From a virus, in the IMG/VR virus record IMGVR_UViG_3300030106_006616, positions 1 to 53,821 of that record: a DNA stretch of 53,821 bases; one strand, 5' to 3'. Below are positions 1 to 7,653 of the stretch, one piece after another (the stretch's first letter is position 1; the number at the start of each line of letters is the position of its first letter). A program made the position numbers and the translations under genes. The notes below the pieces were generated by a model, which did no database searches, had not been told where the DNA came from, and saw nothing but the letters and a program-made list of their open reading frames with translations.

Positions 1-270
1 TCAACAGCGAACACATATGGAACTAATGCACAGACTAGTAAAACGGCAGCAAATACTTTTGAGGCGGGCTATCCAGCAAGCGGTTTATTTATAAAAAGTG
101 ATTCCGATGCGGCTGGTAATGCTACAGATTTGGGATCAGAAGCGAATATAGATATTACGGAGTTCGATAGAGATAGTGTAGATGTAGATTGGGATATTGG
201 TGCTCATCAAGTAACGAGAGAAGCGGAATCTACTGCAGGCCCTGCATTTTTTATGTTTTTAGATATTTAG
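1..270 (+). CDS. C-terminal part of a beta-helix-like virion protein (5' cut by window edge)
   Basis: Frame 1 is open from the first base to a TAG at 268-270, giving the last 89 residues of a longer protein. The visible part is rich in Ser, Thr, Asn, Asp and Gly and ends with the pattern D-R-D-x5-W-D-I-G-A. The same pattern closes the beta-helix protein at 2780-3856 (D-R-D-x5-W-D-M-G-A), so the two look like paralogues. This closing pattern is often seen in right-handed beta-helix, pectate-lyase-like proteins. The next gene's Shine-Dalgarno sequence overlaps the stop codon, which suggests co-translation with the structural genes that follow. A surface or tail-fibre role is inferred; the N-terminal part is not visible. 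Confidence 0.7.
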   Translation, partial: STANTYGTNAQTSKTAANTFEAGYPASGLFIKSDSDAAGNATDLGSEANIDITEFDRDSVDVDWDIGAHQVTREAESTAGPAFFMFLDI

Positions 271-280
271 GAGGTTGGCA

Positions 281-475
281 ATGTTAGGTTTTCATAGTAT
301 ATCAGAATTTCCTATATCAGATATTAAAGATACTGTAGTCCCTATTGTTGTCCAAAGGGATTCAAAGGTAAAAACATGGACTGTTCCCGCTAGATCCACT
401 AGTTGGAATATACCAGTATGCAAGACACAGATGAAAGTTTCTAAAAGGCCAGATACTTGGACAGTTCCCTCTTAG
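281..475 (+). CDS. Small virion-module protein, 64 aa, function unknown
   Basis: I place the start at ATG 281 because AGGAGG at 269-274 lies six bases upstream; a TTG two codons earlier (275) is too close to that site. The protein has no Cys and no membrane segment. It carries a short repeated Trp-Thr-Val-Pro pattern (TWTVPARS near residue 33 and TWTVPS at the end), the kind of short beta-strand motif seen in small virion proteins. Its place between a beta-helix protein and connector-type genes suggests a minor structural component. I do not recognise the family. Confidence 0.6.
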   Translation: MLGFHSISEFPISDIKDTVVPIVVQRDSKVKTWTVPARSTSWNIPVCKTQMKVSKRPDTWTVPS

Positions 476-488
476 ATTATTTTATGGT

Positions 489-507
489 GTATTCTAAGTT
501 AGAATAC
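489..507 (+). terminator. Short AT-rich hairpin between two small structural genes
   Basis: The sequence GTATTCT-AAGTT-AGAATAC can form a 7-bp stem with a 5-base loop; counted as a palindrome it has 9-bp arms around one base. It sits in the 49-base gap between the genes at 281 and 525. There is no long T-run after it (TTAAAT), so it is at most a weak terminator. It could equally be a processing or mRNA-stability hairpin. Confidence 0.35.
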
Positions 508-524
508 TTAAATAGGAGATAAAA

Positions 525-851
525 ATGGGCGTAATAGCTAATGAAAGACTCTGCAAACAACCTGCAGAACAAAGAAAGTTTTCAATAGAATTTAACAATT
601 TATTGTCAACTTCTGAGACTGTTACATCTATTACTAGCGTTAGCTCCGAAAAAATAGATGGGACAACTAGTGACTTAACAATAGCTACAACATCAATAGA
701 GAGCTCACCTACTAGTAATAAGAATAGCATGATAACATTCTGGGTCTCAGGAGGGACAACTGGTAACACATATAAGATAGAGGCAATTGTTGGGACATCA
801 GATTCAGCCACTCTTGAAGGAGATGGCATACTTTTTGTAACGGATAGATAA
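525..851 (+). CDS. Small Ig-like/beta-rich virion protein
   Basis: ATG 525 follows AGGAGA at a good distance. The 108-residue product has a charged N-terminus (RLCKQPAEQRKFSIEF), then a beta-rich domain with the phrase FWVSGGTTGNTYKIE followed by an end of the type T-x-E-G-D-G-I-L-F. That pattern is typical of small phage proteins annotated as fibre-tail adaptors or Ig-like virion proteins encoded among neck genes. It overlaps nothing and is followed after one base by the next gene. The fold assignment rests on pattern memory, not on a search. Confidence 0.6.
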   Translation: MGVIANERLCKQPAEQRKFSIEFNNLLSTSETVTSITSVSSEKIDGTTSDLTIATTSIESSPTSNKNSMITFWVSGGTTGNTYKIEAIVGTSDSATLEGDGILFVTDR

Positions 852-852
852 T

Positions 853-1389
853 ATGAGCTGGCAGAACACAAGTTTAATAATGTTAAGAACTATGCTTAAC
901 GATGCTGGTTGCGATGGCAACAATACTTATTCTACGCAAAGACTGGAAGACTTATTAATAACAAGTGCATACTTTTTACCTGTAGATATAAATTTTTCTA
1001 CAGAATATACAATAGATGTTGCAGCATATACAATAAGCCCTAATCCTACAGATCAAGAAGATGGAAAAGATTTTATCTCTTTTATGGTATTGAAGGCGGC
1101 GTGTATGGCTGATGAAGGAGCATTCAGAAATGCGGCGTTATTGCAGGGAGTTTCTGCCAGACTTGGCCCAGCGTCAATCCAAACTGGAGGCTATGGTGCA
1201 CAATTGGGCATACTTCTAAACGAAGGCCCATGTAAAGCCTATGACACATATAAATATGAGTACAACTTCAGTTATGAAGGAGCTAAGATTATTAGGGCAG
1301 TTATGAGTCCATTTGCATCTAATGATTTTATACCTACAGATGATTCTGGGGAAAGAATTAAGTATTCACAAAATGATTCAAGAATGTAA
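853..1389 (+). CDS. Putative head-tail connector/neck protein
   Basis: The gene starts one base after the previous stop (ATAATATGAG). The 178-residue protein starts with a helical segment and an acidic beta segment, then has a long helical middle (ISFMVLKAACMADEGAFRNAAL), the overall form of phage head-completion or connector proteins that follow the capsid genes. The C-terminus is polar and likely flexible. No catalytic motif or membrane segment is visible. The connector assignment comes mainly from gene order and helical content. Confidence 0.5.
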   Translation: MSWQNTSLIMLRTMLNDAGCDGNNTYSTQRLEDLLITSAYFLPVDINFSTEYTIDVAAYTISPNPTDQEDGKDFISFMVLKAACMADEGAFRNAALLQGVSARLGPASIQTGGYGAQLGILLNEGPCKAYDTYKYEYNFSYEGAKIIRAVMSPFASNDFIPTDDSGERIKYSQNDSRM

Positions 1390-1412
1390 CCTTCTCACTA
1401 AGGAGAAATAAT

Positions 1413-1619
1413 ATGTCAGATATAGTATCACAACCTAAAGGTGCCGGAACCCCACATAAAGAGGGCACTTTTGTAGTTGGGGCTCCATTAGCAGCAGGCA
1501 CTGGAACCTACAATGAAAACTATACAATTGAGACTTGGGCTTCAAATCTACCAACTACTGGTACGATCATTGATAAGTACAAGGACAGACTTGACGATTA
1601 CAACTATTATAGTGCTTAA
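1413..1619 (+). CDS. Small virion-module protein, 68 aa, unknown
   Basis: AAGGAG at 1401-1406 precedes ATG 1413. The protein is short, rich in Gly, Thr and Tyr, and has no Cys. It reads as an extended, mostly disordered or beta-strand peptide ending in DDYNYYSA. It sits between a connector candidate and a decoration-like protein. I do not recognise it; a minor capsid or neck peptide is an inference from position only. Confidence 0.6.
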   Translation: MSDIVSQPKGAGTPHKEGTFVVGAPLAAGTGTYNENYTIETWASNLPTTGTIIDKYKDRLDDYNYYSA

Positions 1620-1636
1620 ATGTAAGGAGATTTATT

Positions 1637-1933
1637 ATGGCCGCAGTACCAGATTTTATAACAGGAAGCAAGACATCTATTTCAACTACAGCAGTTAAAA
1701 TTACGTCTACTTCTAGTTATGCAAAAAGAGGTGTTCAAATTGTAGCTACTCTTGCAAATACGGTTCCAGTTTACATTGGTCCAGAAGGAGTAACAGCAGG
1801 CACATCTGCTGCAACTACGGATGGATATCCTTTGCAAGCGGGAGAATCTATTGTTATTCCTGTTATAGATCCAACTAAAATCTATGCTATCACAGCGAGT
1901 TCAACTGCTTCGATATCGTTTTTGTTAGTTTAG
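1637..1933 (+). CDS. Capsid decoration/receptor-type small beta protein
   Basis: Start ATG 1637 has AAGGAG at 1623-1628. The 98-residue product is almost entirely beta-strand sequence, with VYIGPEGVTAGTSAATTDGY followed by a P-L-x-A-G-E-S-I turn. The form 'v-y-I-G-...-V-T-...-G-x-P-L-x-a-G-e-s' is common in small phage proteins encoded near neck and decoration genes, and I recognise the pattern rather than a named family. It is probably an external virion protein. Confidence 0.6.
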   Translation: MAAVPDFITGSKTSISTTAVKITSTSSYAKRGVQIVATLANTVPVYIGPEGVTAGTSAATTDGYPLQAGESIVIPVIDPTKIYAITASSTASISFLLV

Positions 1934-1949
1934 TCAGAGGGGACTAGTA

Positions 1950-2780
1950 ATGGAACTTATTGTAAAGATAAATTCAAATCCGGGAGATATATCCTACAAG
2001 GATGGAGATGTCGTTCAAGCATTCTCTAATAGTCAGATACAATTCTCTCATGCAGAGAATATATGTAATCCTAAAAATTTTGCTTTAGACCCAGTCACTG
2101 GGCTTAGAGTAAATGGTTCTTTACTAATGAAGTTCTTAGAAAAAACTAGTTTATACAAGTTTGAGAGAGTAAATTCGAATGAAGTAGTCAGAACAAACTT
2201 AATTAGTAATGCACAAGATACTTTGAGCAAAGACCCAAATTCAAATGGAGAAAGAATTGATGCTTATGAATATATTTCAAGAAGGCTAAGAAACCCAAAC
2301 CATAAAGTATTTGGTTCAGCCGGAAGTGAAATATGGTATTCAAAACCAAGGTCAATCGAAGAGATAGATTTGGATAGTATTTGGGATGATATAGAAACTG
2401 ATAGCTCTAATCTAAAATCTAATCATCTTAGCTGGGAGTTTACTGAACTTGAGAAAAAACATTTTGCTTGTATCAACACTTCTGGCAGAACATACGATGG
2501 TGATTCTTTCACAAGGGTTGAGCTTTCTGGAGACACTGTACATACAAGGGCATTGCCTGCTATTCAAGATCCTCCTGAAGTAATTCCAGAAGATTATTCT
2601 CCAATAATACTAGCAAAAAGAAAGTGGTTTGTGCCATATTGGGATTTAACAAGTCAACTTGGTAGTTCTGTAGATGATCTGAGAAATCCTAATATAGTTT
2701 GTGATTGCAGAAAAGAACTAGACGAGAGAGAGCATATTGACATACTAACTTTTGATAAAGCTTCAGAAGGTATAATATAA
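1950..2780 (+). CDS. Virion-module protein, 276 aa, unknown
   Basis: ATG 1950 follows GAGGGGACTAGTA. The protein is acidic and mixed alpha/beta. The segment before residue 200 is rich in Asp and Ser (SIWDDIETDSSNLKSNHLSW), and the C-terminal part has aromatic and proline-rich stretches (PPEVIPEDYSP, KWFVPYWDL) and a CDC motif. Its stop codon overlaps the next start by one base (TAATG), so the beta-helix gene is translationally coupled to it. I do not recognise the family; its place suggests a structural protein, perhaps with the beta-helix protein as partner. Confidence 0.6.
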   Translation: MELIVKINSNPGDISYKDGDVVQAFSNSQIQFSHAENICNPKNFALDPVTGLRVNGSLLMKFLEKTSLYKFERVNSNEVVRTNLISNAQDTLSKDPNSNGERIDAYEYISRRLRNPNHKVFGSAGSEIWYSKPRSIEEIDLDSIWDDIETDSSNLKSNHLSWEFTELEKKHFACINTSGRTYDGDSFTRVELSGDTVHTRALPAIQDPPEVIPEDYSPIILAKRKWFVPYWDLTSQLGSSVDDLRNPNIVCDCRKELDEREHIDILTFDKASEGII

Positions 2781-3856
2781 TGGCAACAGTGACAAAATCA
2801 ATAGGAACAACAGGTAGAGACTATAGTACCATCACAGCATGGGAAGCGGATTTATCAAATGGGGCAGTTTACAATTCTGGAGACTCTGCCGTAGGAGAGT
2901 GCTACAATGATTCTACTTTTGATGAATCTTTTGAGATAGATGACACTGGTTTTGCTGCTGGCCTAACAGACATAACTCTGAGGGCTCACTCTTCAGCTAA
3001 GCATGATGGGACACCAGACTCAGGAGTAAAAGTCACATATACTGGTTCGATATCAAATGAGGTAGGCGTTTATAGGATAACGTATGATCAAGGCACATAT
3101 GGCTCAGATAAAGTAGTAATAGAAGACATAGAGTTCGCAGACACGTCAAATTCAGCCTCTGTTAATGTTCATTTTATAGATGCTGGATCTCAAAAGTTGA
3201 TAATAAGAAGATGTCTTATACATAGTATTAGACAAGCATCAGCCTCTAAAAACTTATTCATATTTGGGTCCGACATAACAGCTCCAAAAGCCTATAACTG
3301 CATGATCTTCAATTGTGGAAAAACTGCTACTGGAGGAAGTTCTAGCGGTAGAATGCAGGCCTTTTATGTAGCAAGCTCTAACTCACAAATATATAATTGT
3401 ACGATTCATAACATATTCGACAATACAGCAGCTGCAGAAGCATATGGTATATTTGACGGCACTGTAAGAAATTGCATTGTTACGAATGTAGATAGTTGCT
3501 ATCGCTCTGGTGCTAATGAACAGTATAGCATTTCTAGCGATACAACTGCGGACCACTCTACTTCTCTTGCAAACAGAGATCCCCTTACTCTTTTCGTGTC
3601 CACCATACAAGGCTCAGAGGACCTACACTTGAAGAGTGGGGCTTCAGCGCTTCGTAGGGGTAATGATTTGGGAACATCTGGAGGTGTTGAAAAAGACATA
3701 GATGGTTACGATAGAGATGCAAATAACTCTTATTGGGACATGGGTGCTGACCAGTGTCATGCTTGTCAGATACAACAAAATCAATCTAATCAAAGACTTT
3801 CTCTAGGCTTCACAGTCGGACAGGAAGTTAGAAGATTTAACCTGACAGATTTTTAG
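2780..3856 (+). CDS. Right-handed beta-helix (pectate-lyase-like) virion protein
   Basis: The 358-residue product starts with a motif (GRDYSTITAWEADL) that commonly opens phage and bacterial beta-helix proteins. It then has repeated short strands with Asn and Cys turns (SLIH-, YNCMIFNCGK-, YNCTIHNIFD-, RNCIVTNVDS-like coils), which is the beta-helix signature. It closes with DGYDRD...WDMGADQCHACQ. The C-terminal Cys pair CHAC is unusual, and the final 35 residues may be an attachment segment. The start overlaps the previous stop. Likely role: surface spike or carbohydrate-binding decoration. No enzymatic residues are evident. Confidence 0.75.
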   Translation: MATVTKSIGTTGRDYSTITAWEADLSNGAVYNSGDSAVGECYNDSTFDESFEIDDTGFAAGLTDITLRAHSSAKHDGTPDSGVKVTYTGSISNEVGVYRITYDQGTYGSDKVVIEDIEFADTSNSASVNVHFIDAGSQKLIIRRCLIHSIRQASASKNLFIFGSDITAPKAYNCMIFNCGKTATGGSSSGRMQAFYVASSNSQIYNCTIHNIFDNTAAAEAYGIFDGTVRNCIVTNVDSCYRSGANEQYSISSDTTADHSTSLANRDPLTLFVSTIQGSEDLHLKSGASALRRGNDLGTSGGVEKDIDGYDRDANNSYWDMGADQCHACQIQQNQSNQRLSLGFTVGQEVRRFNLTDF

Positions 3857-3865
3857 GGGATAAAA

Positions 3866-4396
3866 ATGCCAGTACCTTCATTTTCTGGAATTATAACAAA
3901 TGACATGAAGAGCCTATTTGATAATGCTATAGGCTCGTTGTTAGAAGATGCGGCTCTTACAGTTCAATGTACCCTTCATTTTGGGGTGACAAAGTATGAA
4001 GATTGTTCTAATTGTGTCTATGATCCCATAGGAAGAAAGTCGTCAAATAGATTTCTGACTGGAGGACCAGTTCCTTTCAGAAATGGAGGTATATGTCCAG
4101 TATGCGGAGGAAATGGTAAGAAACCAGTAATCATAACAGAGAATATAAACCTTGGAATTATCTATGATTATAGAGACTTTCTTGGAGCTAGCACACCTGT
4201 TAATATCCCTGACGGTTTTATACAAAGTGTATCAAAGAAAGAAACCATCCCTAAGCTGTTAAGGGCAAAGGAGCTACAGCCCTCTATAGCTATAAAGAAT
4301 TATGTAGATTCAAGATTTGAAAGAGCGTCAGAGCCACAACCTGTTGGATTTGGAAATGACAATTTCGTTTTCTGCAATTGGAAAAGGATAAAATAA
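3866..4396 (+). CDS. Neck/tail-completion protein with a four-Cys cluster
   Basis: AGGGGATAAAAATG marks the start. The 176-residue protein has CSNC at about residues 52-55 and CPVCGGNGKK at about 81-90, a probable zinc site with the second half like a DnaJ-type CxxCxGxG element. The rest is alpha/beta with no catalytic motif. Similar small proteins with a central Cys cluster occur among neck genes of several large phages. The next gene starts inside its stop codon (TAATG at 4394-4398). The zinc site is well supported; the neck role is inferred from order. Confidence 0.6.
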   Translation: MPVPSFSGIITNDMKSLFDNAIGSLLEDAALTVQCTLHFGVTKYEDCSNCVYDPIGRKSSNRFLTGGPVPFRNGGICPVCGGNGKKPVIITENINLGIIYDYRDFLGASTPVNIPDGFIQSVSKKETIPKLLRAKELQPSIAIKNYVDSRFERASEPQPVGFGNDNFVFCNWKRIK

Positions 4397-5037
4397 TGAA
4401 GGATAATATAATTGCAAGTCTAGAACTAGAAAAAGGCTTTACCAATAAATTCCAGTCTTATCTTGTCGCAGAAGTTAAAAAAAGATTAAAGGCGTCAATC
4501 TCGTCAATAACTGAGTCAATAGAGGTGGCTCTTCAGAGTATGGTCAAAACTAAGCTTAGTGAAGCCCCAGAAGTGCAATCATTAGCAGGAGGTAAGCTGA
4601 GATATCAGTTCGGATTAGTTGATGGTTCAGCTCGTATATCTTCAATAATAAATATATGGGCAGATTCTATAGAAGTTACCTATGTAGCCAAAATGGGCTC
4701 TTTAGGAGGAATAACTATAAACATGAGAAGAAATAACTATTCAGATGTTATCTCCGTTCCAGAAGCTGTATTTGTTACAGAAAAAGGAGTCAAGCTAGAG
4801 TGGTTGAGATGGCTTCTACTTGAGGGAGACAAGAGAATAGTGTCTAATTATTTTTTCAAGAAGTCGTCAAGAGGAAGAGCAGGAGGAGGAATTATGGCAG
4901 AGAGACAGAATGCCTCATGGGGAGTTCCTTCGCAGTTTGCAGGAACAGAAAACAATAACTTTGCAACTAGGGCACTAGAAACAATAAATGATGAAATAGA
5001 TGTTCTTGTACGAAGAGAGATAGTAAAGGTATTATAA
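4396..5037 (+). CDS. Putative tail-completion/neck protein
   Basis: I start at ATG 4396 (213 aa), which overlaps the previous TAA and has AAGGA eight bases upstream, rather than the in-frame ATG at 4378 inside the preceding gene. The N-terminal third is helical (EKGFTNKFQSYLVAEVKKRL). The centre has beta strands and basic turns, and there is a Gly/Arg-rich loop (SSRGRAGGGI) at about residue 155. The gene lies directly before the large structural gene at 5039. A tail terminator or head-tail joining role fits the position, but I see no diagnostic motif. Confidence 0.5.
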   Translation: MKDNIIASLELEKGFTNKFQSYLVAEVKKRLKASISSITESIEVALQSMVKTKLSEAPEVQSLAGGKLRYQFGLVDGSARISSIINIWADSIEVTYVAKMGSLGGITINMRRNNYSDVISVPEAVFVTEKGVKLEWLRWLLLEGDKRIVSNYFFKKSSRGRAGGGIMAERQNASWGVPSQFAGTENNNFATRALETINDEIDVLVRREIVKVL

Positions 5038-5038
5038 A

Positions 5039-6013
5039 ATGGCTGGAGAACCTTATACAACATTTTCAAAAGTCTCCCATATTGGAGACACTCTCTTCAC
5101 TACAGAAGTAGAATCTAATCTAAAGTGGTATATGGATTGGGGCCTTGCAGGTATAGGAGGATGGACAGATATAGACAAACCTACATCTGGAGCGTTTGGG
5201 GGAGATTTTAGCACTCTCAGACCAGTTCAAGATCCTTCTTACACAGACGGTCAGGTTTGGGAGTCTGCTAGAAAAGACTGGCTTTGGGAAACAGGAACGC
5301 TTTACTCTGATGGAGGAACAGATTATTCTGCTACTCAAATATCAGGAGTATACGTGTCTGACACTCTCTATCCTACAGGACATGGTACTTATGGGCACCA
5401 CTATGATTACCCTAATGGAAGGGTTATATTTGACACAGCAATAAACACTTCCTCAGATGTACAATTAGAATACAGCTACAGAAACGTTCAGGTGTATATA
5501 GCAGATCAAGCCCCTTGGTGGGATGAGCTTCAGTATGACTCCTTGCGCGTTGATGATTCTAGCTATAATGTCGCTGGTTCAGGAGCATGGGGTATTTTAT
5601 CCAACCATCGCGTCCAGATGCCAGCTATCGTAATAGAGTCTGTTCCTAGGAGGAGATTTTCACCTTACCAGTTAGGCGACACGTCACAATTTGTTAGACA
5701 AGATGTTTTGTTCCACATTGTTGCCGAATCAAGATGGTGGAGGAATCAACTACTAGATATTATTTCCTTACAGAAAGACGAGCAGGTCTGGCTATATAAC
5801 AGTAACACTGTAGCTTCCAGCGGAGCCTTCCCCTTAGATTATAGGGGAATGGCTGTCGCTAATCCTAATAACTATGATGACATAGTTGACAATTCATCAT
5901 ATAGATACCTTCTTGCTAAAATAGCAGATATGTCGGTATCTGAGATGGAATCCTATAATTCTAGACTTCATGAAGCAACTGTAAGGGCTACTTTTGAAGT
6001 CGTTATGGATTAA
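5039..6013 (+). CDS. Virion structural protein upstream of the tail tube
   Basis: ATG 5039 starts one base after the previous TAA. The 324-residue protein is rich in Trp and Tyr and in aromatic beta-strand sequence (DYPNGRVIFDTAI, VQLEYSYRNVQVYI), with a later R-R-R-F-S-P-Y element and an end resembling a beta sandwich (HEATVRATFEVVMD). It precedes the tail tube gene across a 59-base gap that may hold a promoter. Neck, tail terminator or adaptor function is plausible. I see no sheath-like or enzymatic domain. Confidence 0.5.
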   Translation: MAGEPYTTFSKVSHIGDTLFTTEVESNLKWYMDWGLAGIGGWTDIDKPTSGAFGGDFSTLRPVQDPSYTDGQVWESARKDWLWETGTLYSDGGTDYSATQISGVYVSDTLYPTGHGTYGHHYDYPNGRVIFDTAINTSSDVQLEYSYRNVQVYIADQAPWWDELQYDSLRVDDSSYNVAGSGAWGILSNHRVQMPAIVIESVPRRRFSPYQLGDTSQFVRQDVLFHIVAESRWWRNQLLDIISLQKDEQVWLYNSNTVASSGAFPLDYRGMAVANPNNYDDIVDNSSYRYLLAKIADMSVSEMESYNSRLHEATVRATFEVVMD

Positions 6014-6072
6014 CTTGGTGTATATAATTTTAAGATACGTATCTATTTAAATAAATTTTAAGGAGAAGTTAA
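6014..6072 (+). promoter_or_regulatory. Candidate promoter and dyad before the tail tube gene
   Basis: This AT-rich gap contains TATAAT at 6023-6028, preceded by TG two bases upstream, and a perfect 10-bp palindrome GATACGTATC at 6034-6043. A good Shine-Dalgarno (AAGGAG, 6060-6065) serves the gene at 6073. A highly expressed tail tube gene with its own promoter is reasonable, but no -35 box is evident and a phage sigma factor may use a different consensus. The palindrome could be an operator or an mRNA hairpin. Confidence 0.3.
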
Positions 6073-7242
6073 ATGGCCAATAATAGAGTTTATTATGCTA
6101 TTCAGCAGGTTTCCTTTGGAAAAGACTCAGGCAGCAAAGCAGGCACTCGCTATGTTGCTCATGGTGTTCAATCCGTAGGTATAACCACTAACTTTAACCT
6201 AGAACAAGTGTTTGAACTTGGGCAGATTTCTATATATGAAAATGTAGAGGGCACACCTGATGTTGAAGTTACACTTTCAAAGGTTCTTGATGGGTATATC
6301 CCACTTTACTGTATGGCAACCGCTGACCAATCAGATGGTCCTGCACTTGCTCAGAGAAACACTTCTAGTAATAAGTGTTTTATGCAGCTTGGAATTTGGG
6401 ACGAAGCGAATGAATCTGCTGGACAGAATTCAAGCAGTGCTGGCTCATATGTAGAAATGTCAGGTCTTGTTGTTTCTTCAGTGGGATATAACTTCCCACT
6501 TGATGATAACTTTAGTGAAGATGTCACTCTTGTAGGTAACTATAAAGTATGGGCATCTGGCACGAATACTAATACTGTGGCAAATACTTGTGGTGTCAGA
6601 TACACTCCCAATGCTGCAGCTGGTGGTTTTGCTGGCAACAACGATTCCCCAATTGGCGACGGTGGTGTAAACAGACGTGAAAATATTCAGTTTGCACTAA
6701 GTGGTGCGGCTGTTACTGGAGCTGACGTTACTATCCTTCCTCCAGACATTCCGGGAGTTGGAGCATCTGGAGAAATTGGGACTGCTCACGTTTCTTCTAT
6801 TACTACATCTGTAGATGTTAGCCGTGAAGATATATTCGAGCTTGGAAAGAAACTGCCTTATGCTAAGTCGGTTACATTCCCAATCGAAGTTACATGCGAC
6901 ATTGAAGTTACTACAGCTAGTGGTGACTTGATTAACGCTCTCGATGACTGTACCGGCACTGCTGGCTGTAATACTAAGAGTAATCTTAATGAGAGAAAAA
7001 TTCGTATTGCAACATGTGAAGGTCTACGATTGTGGCTCGGTAAGAAGAATAAGCTTGCTACTGTATCTTATGGTGGTGGAGACGCTGGTGGTGGTAACGC
7101 CACAGTTACTTACTCTTATACCAACTTTAACGACTTCACAGTTGTACACAGTGGAGACGTCACTGCAAATGGTGGATCTAGTTCAGGTGCCACTTGGTGG
7201 AGCAATAGAGAGACTTATGTTGGACATTCTGTCTTTAATTAG
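6073..7242 (+). CDS. Major tail tube protein
   Basis: The start has AAGGAGAAGTTAAATG. The 389-residue product begins with an N-terminal beta domain including VAHGVQSVGITTNFNLEQ and a phrase of the type v-f-E-L-G-Q-i-s-i-Y. It then has a second related half (HVSSITTSVDVSREDIFELG), so the same 'T-x-x-x-D-x-x-x-E-x-x-F-E-L-G' pattern occurs twice, near residues 45 and 250. That suggests an internal duplication of a tail-tube fold. Its position, the strong terminator after it and the tape measure downstream support a major tail protein. No sheath gene is adjacent. Confidence 0.7.
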   Translation: MANNRVYYAIQQVSFGKDSGSKAGTRYVAHGVQSVGITTNFNLEQVFELGQISIYENVEGTPDVEVTLSKVLDGYIPLYCMATADQSDGPALAQRNTSSNKCFMQLGIWDEANESAGQNSSSAGSYVEMSGLVVSSVGYNFPLDDNFSEDVTLVGNYKVWASGTNTNTVANTCGVRYTPNAAAGGFAGNNDSPIGDGGVNRRENIQFALSGAAVTGADVTILPPDIPGVGASGEIGTAHVSSITTSVDVSREDIFELGKKLPYAKSVTFPIEVTCDIEVTTASGDLINALDDCTGTAGCNTKSNLNERKIRIATCEGLRLWLGKKNKLATVSYGGGDAGGGNATVTYSYTNFNDFTVVHSGDVTANGGSSSGATWWSNRETYVGHSVFN

Positions 7243-7262
7243 TCTTAAGTAAGCAAAATATT

Positions 7263-7293
7263 GGGGCTACGCAAATGCGTAGCTCCTTTATTT
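7263..7293 (+). terminator. Rho-independent terminator after the tail tube gene
   Basis: GGGGCTACGC (7263-7272), loop AAAT, GCGTAGCTCC (7277-7286) forms a 10-bp stem with one G-T pair, followed by TTTATTT. It lies 20 bases after the tail tube stop codon. This is the strongest intrinsic terminator on the plus strand and would set the level of the tail tube transcript relative to downstream genes. Confidence 0.85.
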
Positions 7294-7350
7294 AGTCAGT
7301 GTGAGAAGCGATAGCCTTATAGCGCTATTAGGCAAGTAACTTTACTGACT
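7294..7350 (+). promoter_or_regulatory. Nested inverted repeats (structured leader or operator)
   Basis: Directly after the terminator, AGTCAGT (7294-7300) and ACTGACT (7344-7350) form a 7-bp outer helix. It encloses a 20-base near-perfect palindrome at 7314-7333 whose arms, GCCTTATAGC and GCTATTAGGC, match at 9 of 10 positions. No T-run follows. The region precedes the membrane protein and actin-like genes and could be a 5' leader RNA, a processing site or a protein-binding dyad. I see no recognised riboswitch. Confidence 0.4.
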
Positions 7351-7371
7351 TTCTTATATATTGGATTTTTT

Positions 7372-7653
7372 GTGGATTTACTGGAATATTCAGCCAAAAT
7401 AGCTATCCTTACTGCTAATATAGTAGTAGGGACTTTATTTGTAATGTTGTTTTCTTTAAAGTTTCTCTTTAAGTATACCGACATAGGAATACAAAAAAAG
7501 AAAGAAAGAGACAAAACAGACAGAATATTAAATAGTAAACCTACTCAAAGCAGTAAAGAAGATACAGGATTTACTTATAAGAAGCCTAGAATAGAGACTT
7601 CTTTTGGAGATAGAAGGATAGGGGAAGTTGATGATAACCCCACACAGACCTAA
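7372..7653 (+). CDS. Small single-pass membrane protein
   Basis: The frame opens with GTG 7372, with no strong ribosome site. The 93-residue product has one hydrophobic segment at about residues 9-34 (AKIAILTANIVVGTLFVMLF), then a strongly basic and polar tail (KKKERDKTDR) that would lie in the cytoplasm under the positive-inside rule. The next gene, an actin-like ATPase, begins before its end, which suggests translational coupling. A membrane anchor paired with an actin-like filament protein is an attractive inference, not a demonstrated link. The start codon is uncertain. Confidence 0.55.
   Translation: MDLLEYSAKIAILTANIVVGTLFVMLFSLKFLFKYTDIGIQKKKERDKTDRILNSKPTQSSKEDTGFTYKKPRIETSFGDRRIGEVDDNPTQT

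Noticed and set aside
5039-7242. Contractile tail (sheath followed by tube)
   Set aside because: The 324-residue protein at 5039 lacks sheath features and is short for a sheath. Only a tube-like protein and a tape measure are found.
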